64,000 nucleotides of DNA from Whitmania pigra (Eukaryota > Annelida > Clitellata > Hirudinida > Haemopidae): the NCBI GenBank assembly GCA_021613335.1, contig JAJTWR010000101.1:62001-126000 (forward strand), in the 5' to 3' direction. The notes below the pieces were generated by a model, which was not told the origin of the DNA, did not search any database, and worked only from the letters and a program-made list of their open reading frames with translations. Both the position numbers and the translations under genes were made by a program. This document shows positions 1-11,646 of the stretch, one piece after another. Within the stretch, counting starts at the first letter, position 1. Each line of letters starts with the position of its first letter.

Positions 1-75
1 AACAGCTGACGGGGCTGTTTTGACGGAGCTATTTTGACGTTGGGCTATTTTGTCGCTGGGTTGTTATGACGGGGT
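1..75. mobile_element. MITE-like terminal repeat, cut by window edge
   Basis: The first ~75 bases carry several spaced copies of a GGGCTATTTTG(T/A)C-like unit. The same units, in inverted order, form the ends of the element at 22099-22262. Probably one end of another copy whose remainder lies outside the window. No coding capacity is visible. Confidence 0.5.
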
Positions 76-1584
76 GCCCAAAAAATTACATTATTGGTTA
101 CAAATTTTACTGAACAGCAACAATTGGATCCTTGAAACAAAATTAATTGTTTATTCATTAAAGTAAATTGTTAAAAAATATCGCGAACGGAGGCGATGGG
201 AGAAAAATCTGCAATTTTTACGGACGTCTTTTATAGACGACTCCTGAATTATATGATAACTTTCCATGTATATATAAAAGCCTTTATATAAAGCAATAAG
301 CAGACATTATCTTTATAAGCTCTTTAAGTCCAAGTCATCTTAGTTATGCAACGGACTTTAATCAAATAAATAAATATGAGCACTCCATGCTGATTGGCTT
401 TCGCCACAACTGCTCCGACAACTTGTTATTTGGTTACTTTAACATGGCTCCTTGTAAGTGGTTTTTTACATGAAACCATTTCAAATGTCTGATGACGTCA
501 TATTGGAGATGTCTAGGACTACGGACGTTGTCCCCGGACTTTAGACTAGATGCAAAAAACATCTCGTCATGATTTATGAGGGTTTGGTCCCGTAACTTTT
601 GGCTAGAAGCGAATAAAGGTCGTCTCCTCAGGTTGTGCGAGGGTTTGCCCCCCCAAAAAAAAAGCTTTCTATAGTTTAGTTGTAACAATAAACGAACATA
701 GCAGTAAAGATGCAACACATACAAACATTGAATTTGATAGACTTCAATTTTATTCAAATCACGTTTATGTTGATGGAGAGTTTTACAAAAAAAGAAATTT
801 TGTAAATTAGAATTGGCGTAATTTCAAAACTTTATGTAAAACTACTCAAAAGTTTTTAATTAGGACCTAAATTTTAGGTTCTTGAATTATTAAAATTGTT
901 TTTCCAATTTAAAAGATGTATCTTGTCATAAGAAATTCTATTTGGCTTCACCCTTGAATGTCATCCAAATTAATCTAAAATAGAAATTTTTTATAACTAA
1001 TATCAAGACAATTCGTATAATTGTTTAAAAATAATTTAATTTATTTGATAATTTTTCTTTAATTTATTTTACAATTTTGAGAACATGTAAAATAATCCTC
1101 TAATGATAAAAATCTGTTTTTAACAATTTTGTAGTTCCATAAATTATTATTTAACAGAATTATTAATATTTGTAAATTATTCTTTTCAAAAATGATTAGA
1201 ATTTCATGTCATGAAATCAAAGCGCAAACAATTTATTTAAACATCAATCACTCACATATGCAAGAGTTTGCACGATTTCCAAAGGCTTCATTGTCTCAAC
1301 CTGTTTTAAATTCATATCTGATTATAAAAGTAGCAAAAATGGTTATTCAATTGCGTCTGTCTTAAAATTAAAAATCATAAAAGGAAGATAAGCATTACAT
1401 TCCTATAGATTAGGGATTTTGTAAACAGTTATTGTATTAATTAAAAATTGTTGAAACAAAAATAAGTTGAATGCATTTAAATTAACCCTTGTCTCTCTCA
1501 AACAGGCTTCTGCTTCTTCTCCAGTTGGTCTGGAATAATTTAAAAACTATATATTAAAACAATAATAACAATAAAAAATAGTAT

Positions 1585-1586
<2 letters not shown>
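76..1586. other. AT-rich intergenic sequence, no gene seen
   Basis: Very AT-rich, with no credible exon on either strand. Positions 338-380 hold a short dispersed repeat (AGTTATGCAACGGACT followed by an AATAAATAA tail) that recurs at about 46485-46520 inside the decayed TRIM copy. A TGACGTCA palindrome occurs near 493 but has no gene context. Confidence 0.6.
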
Positions 1587-1658
<72 letters not shown>

Positions 1659-1672
1659 TAATAATAATAACA
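1587..1672. repeat. (AAT)n microsatellite
   Basis: About 86 bases of almost pure ATA/AAT repeat with a few ACA interruptions. The long homopolymeric Leu frame across it is an artefact of the repeat. Confidence 0.95.
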
Positions 1673-3084
1673 TATTTACGGAAACCCACTTCAACATGAC
1701 GCCACTACCCAATAGCAGCACAATGAAAAGCACGGGAAGATATTTATTAATCATTGCGATTAATAGAATTGCTCCAATAATTTACAGATCCTGCGTTAAT
1801 GTATCTGAGTTTGCTATGATACCTGCTCTAAATAACGCTCTAAGAACTGATCCGAAAACATCCATTTATAACTATTTAGCTTAAGTATTATTTGCCAGAT
1901 ATTAAATAAACAGTTTACATTAGCCTGATACAAAGGTTAACATTTCCTAGAAAAAAGCTAACAACACTTTCTAATTGTTAATTAAAATACAGTGAAATAG
2001 TTGAGAAACATAATTAATTAATATTAAACAAAAATAATAGATCATTAAATAGTATTTGGAATTAAATGCTTGAAAATCATCAGAGCGAAAGACAAGTGTT
2101 TTGCCATTTTGCATAATGGACATTGCAACGTCAATTTGAAAGCAGGTGACTTATCGCAGTTATTCGTTGCGGTTGAAATCGGACAACTTAAACTGGAGAA
2201 TTGAGATTGTTACAAAATTACTCCATGTGTATTTCTTAATAGGGCCGCTGAATAGATTTAATGACGATTTAATAACTTTATGTTTTTTGTTTTGTTAAAC
2301 ATACTAACATTGATGATTGTATTACTAGAATAATCAGGCATTTGCAGAAAGAAATTGTTTTTATATTCTGCGAACTGTTTAAAAAAATAAATCTTTTCAG
2401 AGATGGCTTGCAGTTCCTGTTGCCAATGATGATTCCGAAGCATGTTTCAATTGAAATACAAAGTTCATTAGACCTTTATAAAATCACATTTAGACATGTT
2501 TACATGATTCAGTTTAAAGGTTGTTGAGTAATTTGATAACAATGTAATATACAAATACATTGGCACTTTCTTTGATTAATTACGATAATATTCGGTTTGA
2601 ATTTGAGTCAGAAATTTGATTTTTAAAAAATGAAATTTTATATTTTGGAAATAACTTGTTTGGCTTGCTTGTGTTTAAGCGTAATGGCTGTCACAGATGT
2701 AGTTAGTATTTGGGTTTTTTAAACAATTACAGTTTATTATTATAATAAACTATAATTAGTTATCATGTTAATTTAATTTTAGTTTAAAATATAAGATTGC
2801 GCTGATGTTGGATAATTTATGAACAATTACTTTTGCTTCTATTAAATTTAAATGTTCCACATCTATTATTAAATTAATGTTATTAAATAATATATATAAT
2901 ATAATATTATCTTTTTAACGTAAACAAATAATCTCAACGTGAATCATAATTATTTAAAGAATATTCAAGACGATGTGGAAGCAAAGCTTTTTGAAATTAA
3001 GGTTTGAATATTTTATACCAATAATATTGTAATTTTGCTTTTAATTATAAATGCAGTTTTTTGTTAATTGAAACCTCACTAAAT
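1673..3084. other. AT-rich intergenic sequence, no gene seen
   Basis: Short chance reading frames only. No splice-supported coding exon, RNA gene or repeat family was recognised. Confidence 0.5.
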
Positions 3085-3620
3085 GTTATTTATTTATTTA
3101 TTTATTTAACCGGTCGAAAGATTAATAGCCACTAATACGACCAGCCTCAGCAAAAGTGATACAACCAGTCAACATCGAGTAGGAAAAGCAGGTTACAGAT
3201 TAGTCGGTAATTGATAAAAATTTTGAAAAATCAATCTCGAGGATTAATGATTTGAAACGGGAGAAAGTGCCAGCAAACTCGTCTGGTAGGGAATTCCAGA
3301 GAGCAGCAACAACTCTGTTTAAAAAAAAGTTTAGCGGTGCTAGCCGAGCATTTCTCCGCACGTAACTTAAAGCTGTGTCTTCGTATTCAATTATACTCTG
3401 CGAATTGAACAAAATTTAAAAGATCATTTTTCACGAGACCATTCAGTAATTTAAACAAAAAGCATAAATCAGTAATTAAACGTCTAGGTTTGAGTGATTT
3501 GAGCCCTAGAATATTAAGTCTTGTTCATTCGTTTAACATGTGAGACAGAGTCGAATGCTTTACGGAAATCCAAGTGGATGATGTATAAGTTTTGCTTGTT
3601 CTTTATGGCATCAGTCCATT
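3085..3620 (-). mobile_element. Degenerate non-LTR retrotransposon (CR1/jockey-like) 3' part
   Basis: Read on the minus strand, the segment at about 3537-3573 encodes DFRKAFDSVSH, the reverse-transcriptase motif A of CR1/jockey-type LINEs. The sequence then jumps, by internal deletion and frameshift, to an RT C-terminal region with LITDLCFLFKLLNGLV, then RVVAALWNSLPDEF and a FSRFKSL block, ending in a stop near 3200. The 3' end reaches an AAATA-type tail at 3090-3107. The same terminal peptide (FSRFKSLIL..DFSKFLSITD) recurs at 14250-14460, so both are copies of one family. It is inactive: frameshifted, internally deleted and 5'-truncated. Confidence 0.85.
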
Positions 3621-3864
3621 GTTGGGTGCATTCGTCTTAATTTTTTTAAGTTTAAGTTTGTACATCTCCGCATTTTAAAATTAACTTCTAGTTTCGTTTG
3701 AAAATCAATTGTCTTTAATGAAATTATTTCTATGTAAAGGTTACAGTAGTAAATTGAAATTGTCAGTAGAATAGTAGACACTTAGGGGCGCTCCCTGGTA
3801 GTGCAAGCTGGTTTTCGAACACGTTATCGACGCAAGCAGGAATTTGGCTAATCTGCGTTATAGC

Positions 3865-4213
<349 letters not shown>

Positions 4214-5898
4214 AAAGTCTATCAATTTTAGAGAGAATACATAAGGCTTTACTATGAATGCTGCGATCCCAACAATTTGAGGTTTTACCTTTAAATTCAG
4301 TTTTCATTTACCCTAGCATTTACCATTTAGGTTCATAATTCAATTTAATAAATTATATTATATTATATAATATATTATATATATTTGTAATATATTATAT
4401 AGTATTTTTAGTATATTATATAATATTAGTATATAATATTTTGATATTCTAAAAATATCTTAAATAAATCTAGACATCTAATTTGATATTCACGAGATTA
4501 TGCATCAAAAATAATTACTTATCTCTAATATTTAAATGGATAACACATCAAAATAATAATATTAACAATAATAATAATACTGAAAATATTAAAAAAAATT
4601 AAACACATTGCATGTAAGAATTTACATGTTTCATTTCGATTGTAGTTCATTTATATATTACCAAAAAGTATCACTAGTAATTATGTTTTCATCTATTTTT
4701 TGATTAATATATTTATAAATATTTAGCATTTATTTTTATAAATATTATGTTATAAACTGAATAATTATTTTTTGAAGCAAATTATTTATTTTAAAATTAT
4801 TATAGCCGGGTCGGACGGTGTCCTAGAAAAGTGTGCGAGATTATCACTAAAAGAATCATACAATTCTCAGTTGATCTTCCAGACGAATCTGGTGAAGAAT
4901 GACCGATGCAATGAACTCGATGCTTGACATATTCATAATAAATAATTAAATAACAATCATTAAATATTCCGGTTAATTCGATTATTTAATTATTTTGGAT
5001 TGTGCTATAACACAGATATCTGCTATAAATTCTGCTTTAAAGTTTTCAAGTATTAAACAAAAATGGTTCCCGATTTTTTTTGTTTTTTTTTTGAATATTC
5101 ATTCCTGGCTCTGATGGATGTTGTTTACTAACGTCGTTTCATAACCAGACGATTAGGAAGGAAAACTGGCTCTCTGATATTTCTTCTGTTTTATAAAGCA
5201 ATCGACATAGCATTATATCTGCATCGCTTGATTTTTAATCGTCTATATTACAGAACCACATTTCAGTGTCTGGGCGCGAGGCAGCTTTAAATCGTTCAAA
5301 ATGTTAAATGAAAATGGTTCCCGAATTTTAATAAACTTTTAAATAATAATGCGTGACTCTCTAAGTTGTGTTCTATATTGTATAATAGTTACTGTATATA
5401 TATTAGCTGACTCGGTTGATGTATAATAGCCTTTTTCGTACGTCCAGCACTCATAAGTCGTCTATTTTTGCCCAAGTTATTTTGATTTTATCGAAAGTGT
5501 TTTCGACCCCGTTTCTGAGGATTAAAAATACATGTTGTACATATTCTGGTAGATATTTATCATGAGAATTCAAATATGTAACTATAGTGGCTAACGCAGG
5601 CACGGATCTTCCACAAAAAAACTTCAAAGTTTTCAGGCATTAACTAAAAATAGTTCCTGATTATAAAATTTTTCTTTGATACTCGTCCCTGGCCTGATTT
5701 TTTTTCTATTTTTTTAAATATTTTTTTTTTAAATCCGCGCAATTTTTATCTCTATCGGTTCTTTTAATCGTCTTGTCAAAAAAGCCCTAAAAAGGGTCTA
5801 GAACAGGGCAGTTATCACCTTCGTGAATGATCAACATTCTGACTCTCTGCATCTAAATTTACTAATCCGCAACTAAAAATTACTAACGAAAAATTAAT
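4214..5898. other. Gene-free AT-rich stretch with degenerate internal repeats
   Basis: A TATA/AATATT-rich block lies at about 4340-4440. A loosely conserved segment containing TTAAACAAAAATGGTTCC is seen three times, near 5050, 5310 and 5645, each after an AAAGTTTTCAAG- or TCGTTCAAAATG-like lead. No coding exon seen. Confidence 0.45.
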
Positions 5899-8155
5899 TT
5901 ATTCAGAATCAAAAAACCAAAGCTTAATTAGCCCATCGTCACTGCAAGAAGCTAAATGTCTGCTAGTGCTAGGATTCCAAGAAACACAATTGACATCTTG
6001 AAGGTGGGCATCTGAGAGGGTAAGGTGAAGATCGCAAGATGGATCTTCATCTTTTCTGGAAAATATTCTTACAGCATTGTCACCTCAGGCTGTGGCTATG
6101 AGGTCATTCTCTTTGCTCCTAGCAGAATAATTTTAAGAATATAGAAAGGTCACTTTTAATTTGTTCACACATTTTACACCTGGTTACGTGTGAACGGCAT
6201 ACAGACACTCAAAAATCTAATGTAGCGAGCAAATAGAAGAAAGTGCTTACCAGCAAACATCGTAAATTGGTAAGTCATGATGGTCAGATATGCACTGAAC
6301 ACATTGCCAAGTTGTCGGTTCATTGACTTCTGATTCATTTAACGAACATATAATAAATAATTGTTTTGCAGGTTTGCTTATATCATTTAACTCTATCAAT
6401 ATCACATATATTACTATAGCTTTTATAACAAGTCATCAGCCTGCAGTCAGAATCTTTGCGAACTCAAACGATTAAAAAATTGATAAATGTCTCAGACATT
6501 TTTTAAAAGTTGTGATATCCATGTGAAATGCATCCACAATGGTCAAAACAATAGTCAAAATATTATTTTAAAATATAAAGAACATCAGAAGAAAAGTGCA
6601 AGACTTAACCTTCTTTCTTTAACCATATCCTCAAAGTTTTATCTGCACTACAAGTTACCATTTTGCTGCCATCCTTATTGAAATCAATGCTCCAAACTGT
6701 ACTGGTGTGCTTGGCTTTGGAATAAAAACAATAAATTGCAACTCACATTAAACATACTTCAATAGGAAAACTTACAATGGAAATGTACTTTAGAAATACT
6801 TTACCATAGCTTCTCAAATTCAAATAAAATACAAATTACAAACAAACCTGAGTTGAAATTGCAAATCCAGTCTTCAAAATAATTTGAGTAAGAGTATGAC
6901 TGCACAAAATTGTCATAGCTAACAGAAAACAGATCCTAAAGACAATTATTAAAAATATTGTTATTTAAAAATATATATCTCAATGAACTTGTAATATAAT
7001 AACTTAGCCTACAACAAAATTAGGTTTGATTTAAAGGCAATATTTTTTATCATACCAGGCTATCTCCAGTTAATTACTATTCCAGTTTTATTTCAAGAAC
7101 TGAGATTTTCGGGAAACTTAAAAATTTACAGCATACAAGACTGCGTACTATGTAATGGATTATTGCAGGTATCAACGATTCTTAGAAATTCTTAGAAATA
7201 ACTAACAACAAAACGATAATAAAAGTGAATTTATCGATTACAGAATAAAATTGTAATTAATGTTCGGTAAATGTAAAGGCCAAATTTGAAAAGTGGAGGC
7301 AAAATGGGAATCATTCTTTAATAAAACTTCATTTAAAATTTCTCACTTGAGACAATGGATGCCACTTCAGTCGTTTCAAGTCTTTTCTGTGACTTTCGAT
7401 AGATGTTGAATGTTCAAATTCTTCATCTGGAAGTCCTAAAGAAGAAATCGAACTTACATCAACCAATGTATTTATAATGTTCCAAGTCAAAGATATTTTA
7501 TTTAATTTCTTTAAGCCATAAAATTTGTTTTACATTCATAACTCGAATATAAGACATTTATTAGTCTTGCAAGTTTATTGAAGTTGAAAAGTTGAAATTA
7601 CACCGGAACAAGTACCAAGGTTTAAAACTAGAACAAAAGCAACTGGAATCTCAGTTACTACTCAGTCACCGATTAAAAGTTGTTAGAGGCACCATGAATG
7701 AACAAGCTAAAAGCATCAACTGGAACATACTTAATTACAGTGTTACTTAATTAACAGTGCTAATGTAAGTGCAATTGGTAGCAACAATGGTCAAAGTCAT
7801 GTATGTATGTTGAGCTAACAATGAAATTAGGCATTAGTTCATTTCAATGCCTAATACCAAAAGAAAATTCGACAAAATTTTGTAGCAATTTTACATCACC
7901 TACTTTCCCAAATCCAGATATTTCCTTCTCTGTTACAAGAAGCCAAATAGCGACCATCGGGAGACCAATCCACTGATTTCACTTCCGTTTTGGAACTTTC
8001 CACTAACGTCGCGCATTCCTCTCCTTCCTTCCAAATGCTGATCCTGCCATCAAAACCACAGGATGCGATAAAATTATCGCAGGGAGACCATTTGATACTC
8101 CTGATTGTTTTCTTATGACTTGTTTCGATGCTCTTGATACAATGCCAAATGCCAT
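5899..8155 (-). pseudogene. CIAO1: CIAO1-like WD40 protein, probable 5'-truncated pseudogene
   Basis: CIAO1 is a seven-bladed WD40 protein of the cytosolic iron-sulfur assembly targeting complex. Six minus-strand exons can be joined in frame: 7904-8155, 7347-7435, 6848-6935, 6610-6714, 6251-6329 and 5899-6118. They carry family-typical blocks in order: SIKWSPCDNFIASCGFDGR, EVKSVDWSPDGRYLASC, LKRLKWHP, EDWICNF, HTSTVWSIDF, IYDVCW, and QDVNCVSWNP with LASCSDDGLIKLW near the C-terminus. Two defects are visible. First, codon 6085-6087 is TGA inside ATA(stop)GDNAVRIF, where vertebrate CIAO1 has Cys. Second, the exon for the first ~45 residues was not found; the expected place (8160-8700) holds dispersed repeats. 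Most likely a decaying or truncated copy. A functional gene with a distant first exon and a read-through or recoded TGA is possible but less likely. Confidence 0.75.
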
Positions 8156-8302
8156 CTGTTTAATGATCACAATAAACATTGTTGTTGTTATTGCTAACGA
8201 TGAAATGATACGTGATCTGTCGAATGGTTAATGTTTTCAATTTGGTGTATGTCGTTATGGAAGTTCAATATCTAAATATTGAATAAGAAAACTGCGTGCT
8301 AG

Positions 8303-8450
8303 CAGTGGCATACCAACTGTTCTTGCCGTACGGGGCGGTCATAAAATTTGCCACCCCTCTTAGTAGTTAATAATCCCTTAACTTTCAAGTTTTTGAAAAG
8401 CTCTCAATTATTTTTAAAATCAAATTGGTTAAAAATTTACAAATTTCATT
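8303..8450. repeat. Dispersed repeat, family member 1
   Basis: This stretch (ACCAACTGTTCTTGCCG, then a GGTCATAA..TTTG block, a TTAATAATCC block and TTGAAAAGCTCTCAA) is clearly related to 31804-31945. It lies where the missing first exon of the CIAO1-like gene would be expected. No protein of the family was recognised. Confidence 0.7.
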
Positions 8451-8489
8451 CACGATCGCAAAGCAGGGCTTCGTATATCTCTGCAAAAT

Positions 8490-8655
8490 GGGATGTCAAA
8501 CCCCCAGGCAAGACATTCTTGCAGAGGCGAACATTTGGACTGTCGCAGCCGACCTAGACGGGATGAGGCACTACCGCCAGATGCTGATAGAAAGTGGCAA
8601 GAGCCCGGATCTGGTGCTCGTATCGCCGTCGACGGATGCCATCATTCAGGAATAA
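8490..8655 (+). other. GC-richer open segment, unidentified peptide
   Basis: A 55-codon open stretch starting MGCQTPRQDILAEANIWTV and ending ..STDAIIQE before TAA. Its base composition is distinctly richer in G+C than its surroundings and it continues the frame of the upstream repeat at 8303-8450. I do not recognise it. It could be the C-terminal remnant of a mobile-element protein or a captured gene fragment. No promoter or splice support. Confidence 0.3.
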
Positions 8656-8813
8656 TATTTATTTTTGTAAAAATAATAAAATAATATAAATTTTTGTAAA
8701 AATAAATCTTAAATCTTTGTAAAGCAACTTAATATCGTTGGTTACTGGCAACACGAGTGTACTTTATCTTCAATATCGCCTACCTTAGATAATTTGGAAT
8801 ATAGCTGCAAGTC

Positions 8814-11608
8814 ATGTGTAGGTTTAACACATTATAATGTTTCGTTTTTAACTTTGTACGAATGCAATTTGTATTGTCAGCATCGCAAAAAATGAATGAG
8901 ACTCAAAAGTCTCAGTCAAAAGTCAAAAGTTTGAGAGAGTGTCTTTTAAAAAGTACAGTAATTAATTTCCACAGAATATTTTTAGAATTAGACAAAGACA
9001 TCGGAAAAGGTTTTTCAGAACATTCAATATATTTAGTTATTTCTTAAAGATAGTTCGTGATTTATTCTCTTTCGACATTTATTGACGAAATTCAATTCAA
9101 TTAATGAACTTTACGAAATAAGAAATAAATCAGGTTTAATTATTTCTAGTGGTTTTAAAGAAAGATATTCGTCTACCACCATATTTGTTCGAAGACATTC
9201 AAGATAAAAGCATCGAAATATATTGGATAATACCTCATAAATCTTTGACTTCTTGCCTCTCAAGTAGGGAGGCTCTGAACTGGGTCAACGTCAACCTTAC
9301 AATGGGTCCATTGACAGTCGATGATCTGTTGAGCATTAAAAAGTCAGAATTTCCAATCAAGCAACTAACATTTCAAACACGTCAACTGACTAAAGCCATG
9401 TTGGACATCATAAAAAAATTTGCATCAACTATCGAAATACTTGAAATCGGTTTTGATGGCCAAGAATATGAGTTAGCACATTTCTAGAACGATGACTTAA
9501 ATATTAGATTATAATTGTTATTAATTTTGACACTATTAGTAACTAATAGTCAAAATATTATTTTAAAATTTGCAATTAAATATTTTTCTAATTATTTATT
9601 TATGACACTCGAACTTTTCAAGCATTAGCTGAAAACTCAACACATCGTTATAGCAATAATTATAGCAGGGAACCTATAACTATAATGTAGCATTTATAAC
9701 TCCATGCAATGTATTAATTTTAAGAAGCATAGTTTGAATGACCAACAGACAGACAATTATTTTTTAATAATATTAAAATTAATTAACTATTAAAGTTAAT
9801 TTGTTCATGTTTTCCCACTTACTTAGCCGATAAAATACTTTCCCAGTAGGCTACATAAATTAATGTATCGCATTATAATATTTAATCGTAACAGTAATTA
9901 TTATTAATATTTTTATAATACGTAATAAATCTATGAATGTTACGCTTTTAAATATTGTTATAATACATTTGAAAAAGAAACATTAATTTGTTAAATATTA
10001 TTTTCGTTATTAACTTATTTTAACAATTAATAGCAGGAAAGCAACGAGGGGGCCATCCAAATGCAAGATGATAAAATTTCCAAAGTTGAAAGTTCTATCT
10101 CTCGATTTACGTGCTGTACCTTCATATCTTCTTCGAAGATTCGAATTGTCGTCATGTTCTCATTCCTTGAAGAATCTCTCTCTTATTCCAAACTTGAACA
10201 TTCACGATTATAACAAAAATATGAAATTTATCGACTCCATAAAATTATGCACAGAATTAGAATCTTTTACAGTGCATTGTTATGAAATTTGGGAAAGCTT
10301 AATAAATGTCATTAGGCATCTAAAACATCTGCGGTAAGATTCATGAATAGTGGATTAATGGATACTTTCAATTTAAAATTATGAGAATTTTAAAGTAAAT
10401 TGAGTTATGGTTGTTCTAGGACTTTGTTCATTTCTGGGTACATTACTGACTTTCCCCCTGAGCTTAAGTTGTTGCAGATCCTTCCCAAACTTGCGAATCT
10501 GATTCTACCATATAATTGGCTGTTGTAAGAAAACTTAAAGAATGCTCCTCATTGTATGGCATAAACAGTTGTCAGAAAGTTTTAATCGCTTGATTCTTGT
10601 TGTACAGAAATGAATTAAATTTTCTAAATGGAAAAACATTGAACTACGCGGGAACGAACTCTTGCACAGATGTTCCAGAAATGCTAAGAAAGTCAGCAAG
10701 GAAGGTATTTTACTGGAATATATCTGAATTTTCGAGAGCTAATAGTTTCTGTTTGTTTCTACAGCTTGGAACATGTCATGACTTACAATCCTCCATTAAT
10801 TATATAGATTCCCTCCGTTCCTTTTATGTCCTCGCGAGATATCACATGCCTGAACAGTTATTCGACCTCCGTATACCTCCTTCGATTTCTTCAATCACCC
10901 TGTTGAACATTGAGATGGTCAGCAGAAATATGATCTTTTAATATTTGGAAAATATTGTATGGGTTACCAATTTTTATAATCATTATTGTTTAGATTGTTT
11001 TGAGGCACCTGAAGTGGCTCCCGGGACTGCGTAGTTTGTAAGTGCATAAACAGAATGATGAATAATAATGCTTTAATTAGATTGTTAACAAATGAGATAA
11101 TTTTGTAATTAATTCTTTGAAAATTTTCATAAGGTTTATAATCTTAACATATGAAAAATGTTGGACTCAAGATTTTATACAGTTAGTTTTGCACGATTTT
11201 ATTGCATTATTTCAATAACAACATTTTATTTTAATAACTGAATATAAGTTAAATGTTAAAAATATGTCTAATTATAGGAAGTTGACCAATTTTCTCGTCA
11301 GTTCGCAGTTGTGTGAAGTAGGTGACACTGCAAAGCTCTCTAAGCATAAACACTCATAAATTCAATATTTTGTTAAATATTTAAATCTTTTATTCGAGGT
11401 GTTAAAATCATTTTATGAAAACGACTTCGAGTTCCTAGTAATTAAATATTTTTATGAGCATTGTCTATTAACAAAGTATATGTATTTAATATTTAATTGC
11501 TTTCAGGTCAATGTTCAGCCGATACAAAAATTTATGACAAATTATGTTGGCATGAACCCAAACTCGTCTATTGCGATGATGTACTCTAAGATTGGCATTA
11601 ATTATTAA
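8814..11608 (+). CDS. Leucine-rich repeat family protein, copy A
   Basis: Twelve coding exons: 8814-8817, 8881-9009, 9150-9471, 10034-10333, 10420-10524, 10608-10704, 10765-10917, 10994-11037, 11134-11181, 11278-11317, 11399-11437 and 11507-11608. They close to a 460-residue frame with consistent intron phases. The start is the ATGT exon at 8814, giving MSSQK before the in-frame MNET; all three family copies share this. The N-terminus (KSLRECLLKSTV..., then LPPYLFEDI) resembles the Leu/Cys helical caps of F-box- or ZYG11-like LRR adaptors. The middle has LRR patterns such as LKVLSLDL, LKNLSLI and LANLILP. No signal peptide or membrane segment. The C-terminus is NPNSSIAMMYSKIGINY. Function unknown; a ubiquitin-ligase substrate adaptor is only a guess. 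The sister gene B is tail-to-tail downstream. Confidence 0.75.
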
Positions 11609-11646
11609 TATAATTAAATTGAAATATTATTAGCAAGTAAGAAAAA

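Noticed and set aside
434..757. 107-codon minus-strand frame
   Set aside because: No motif, no splice or promoter support, atypical composition; consistent with chance.
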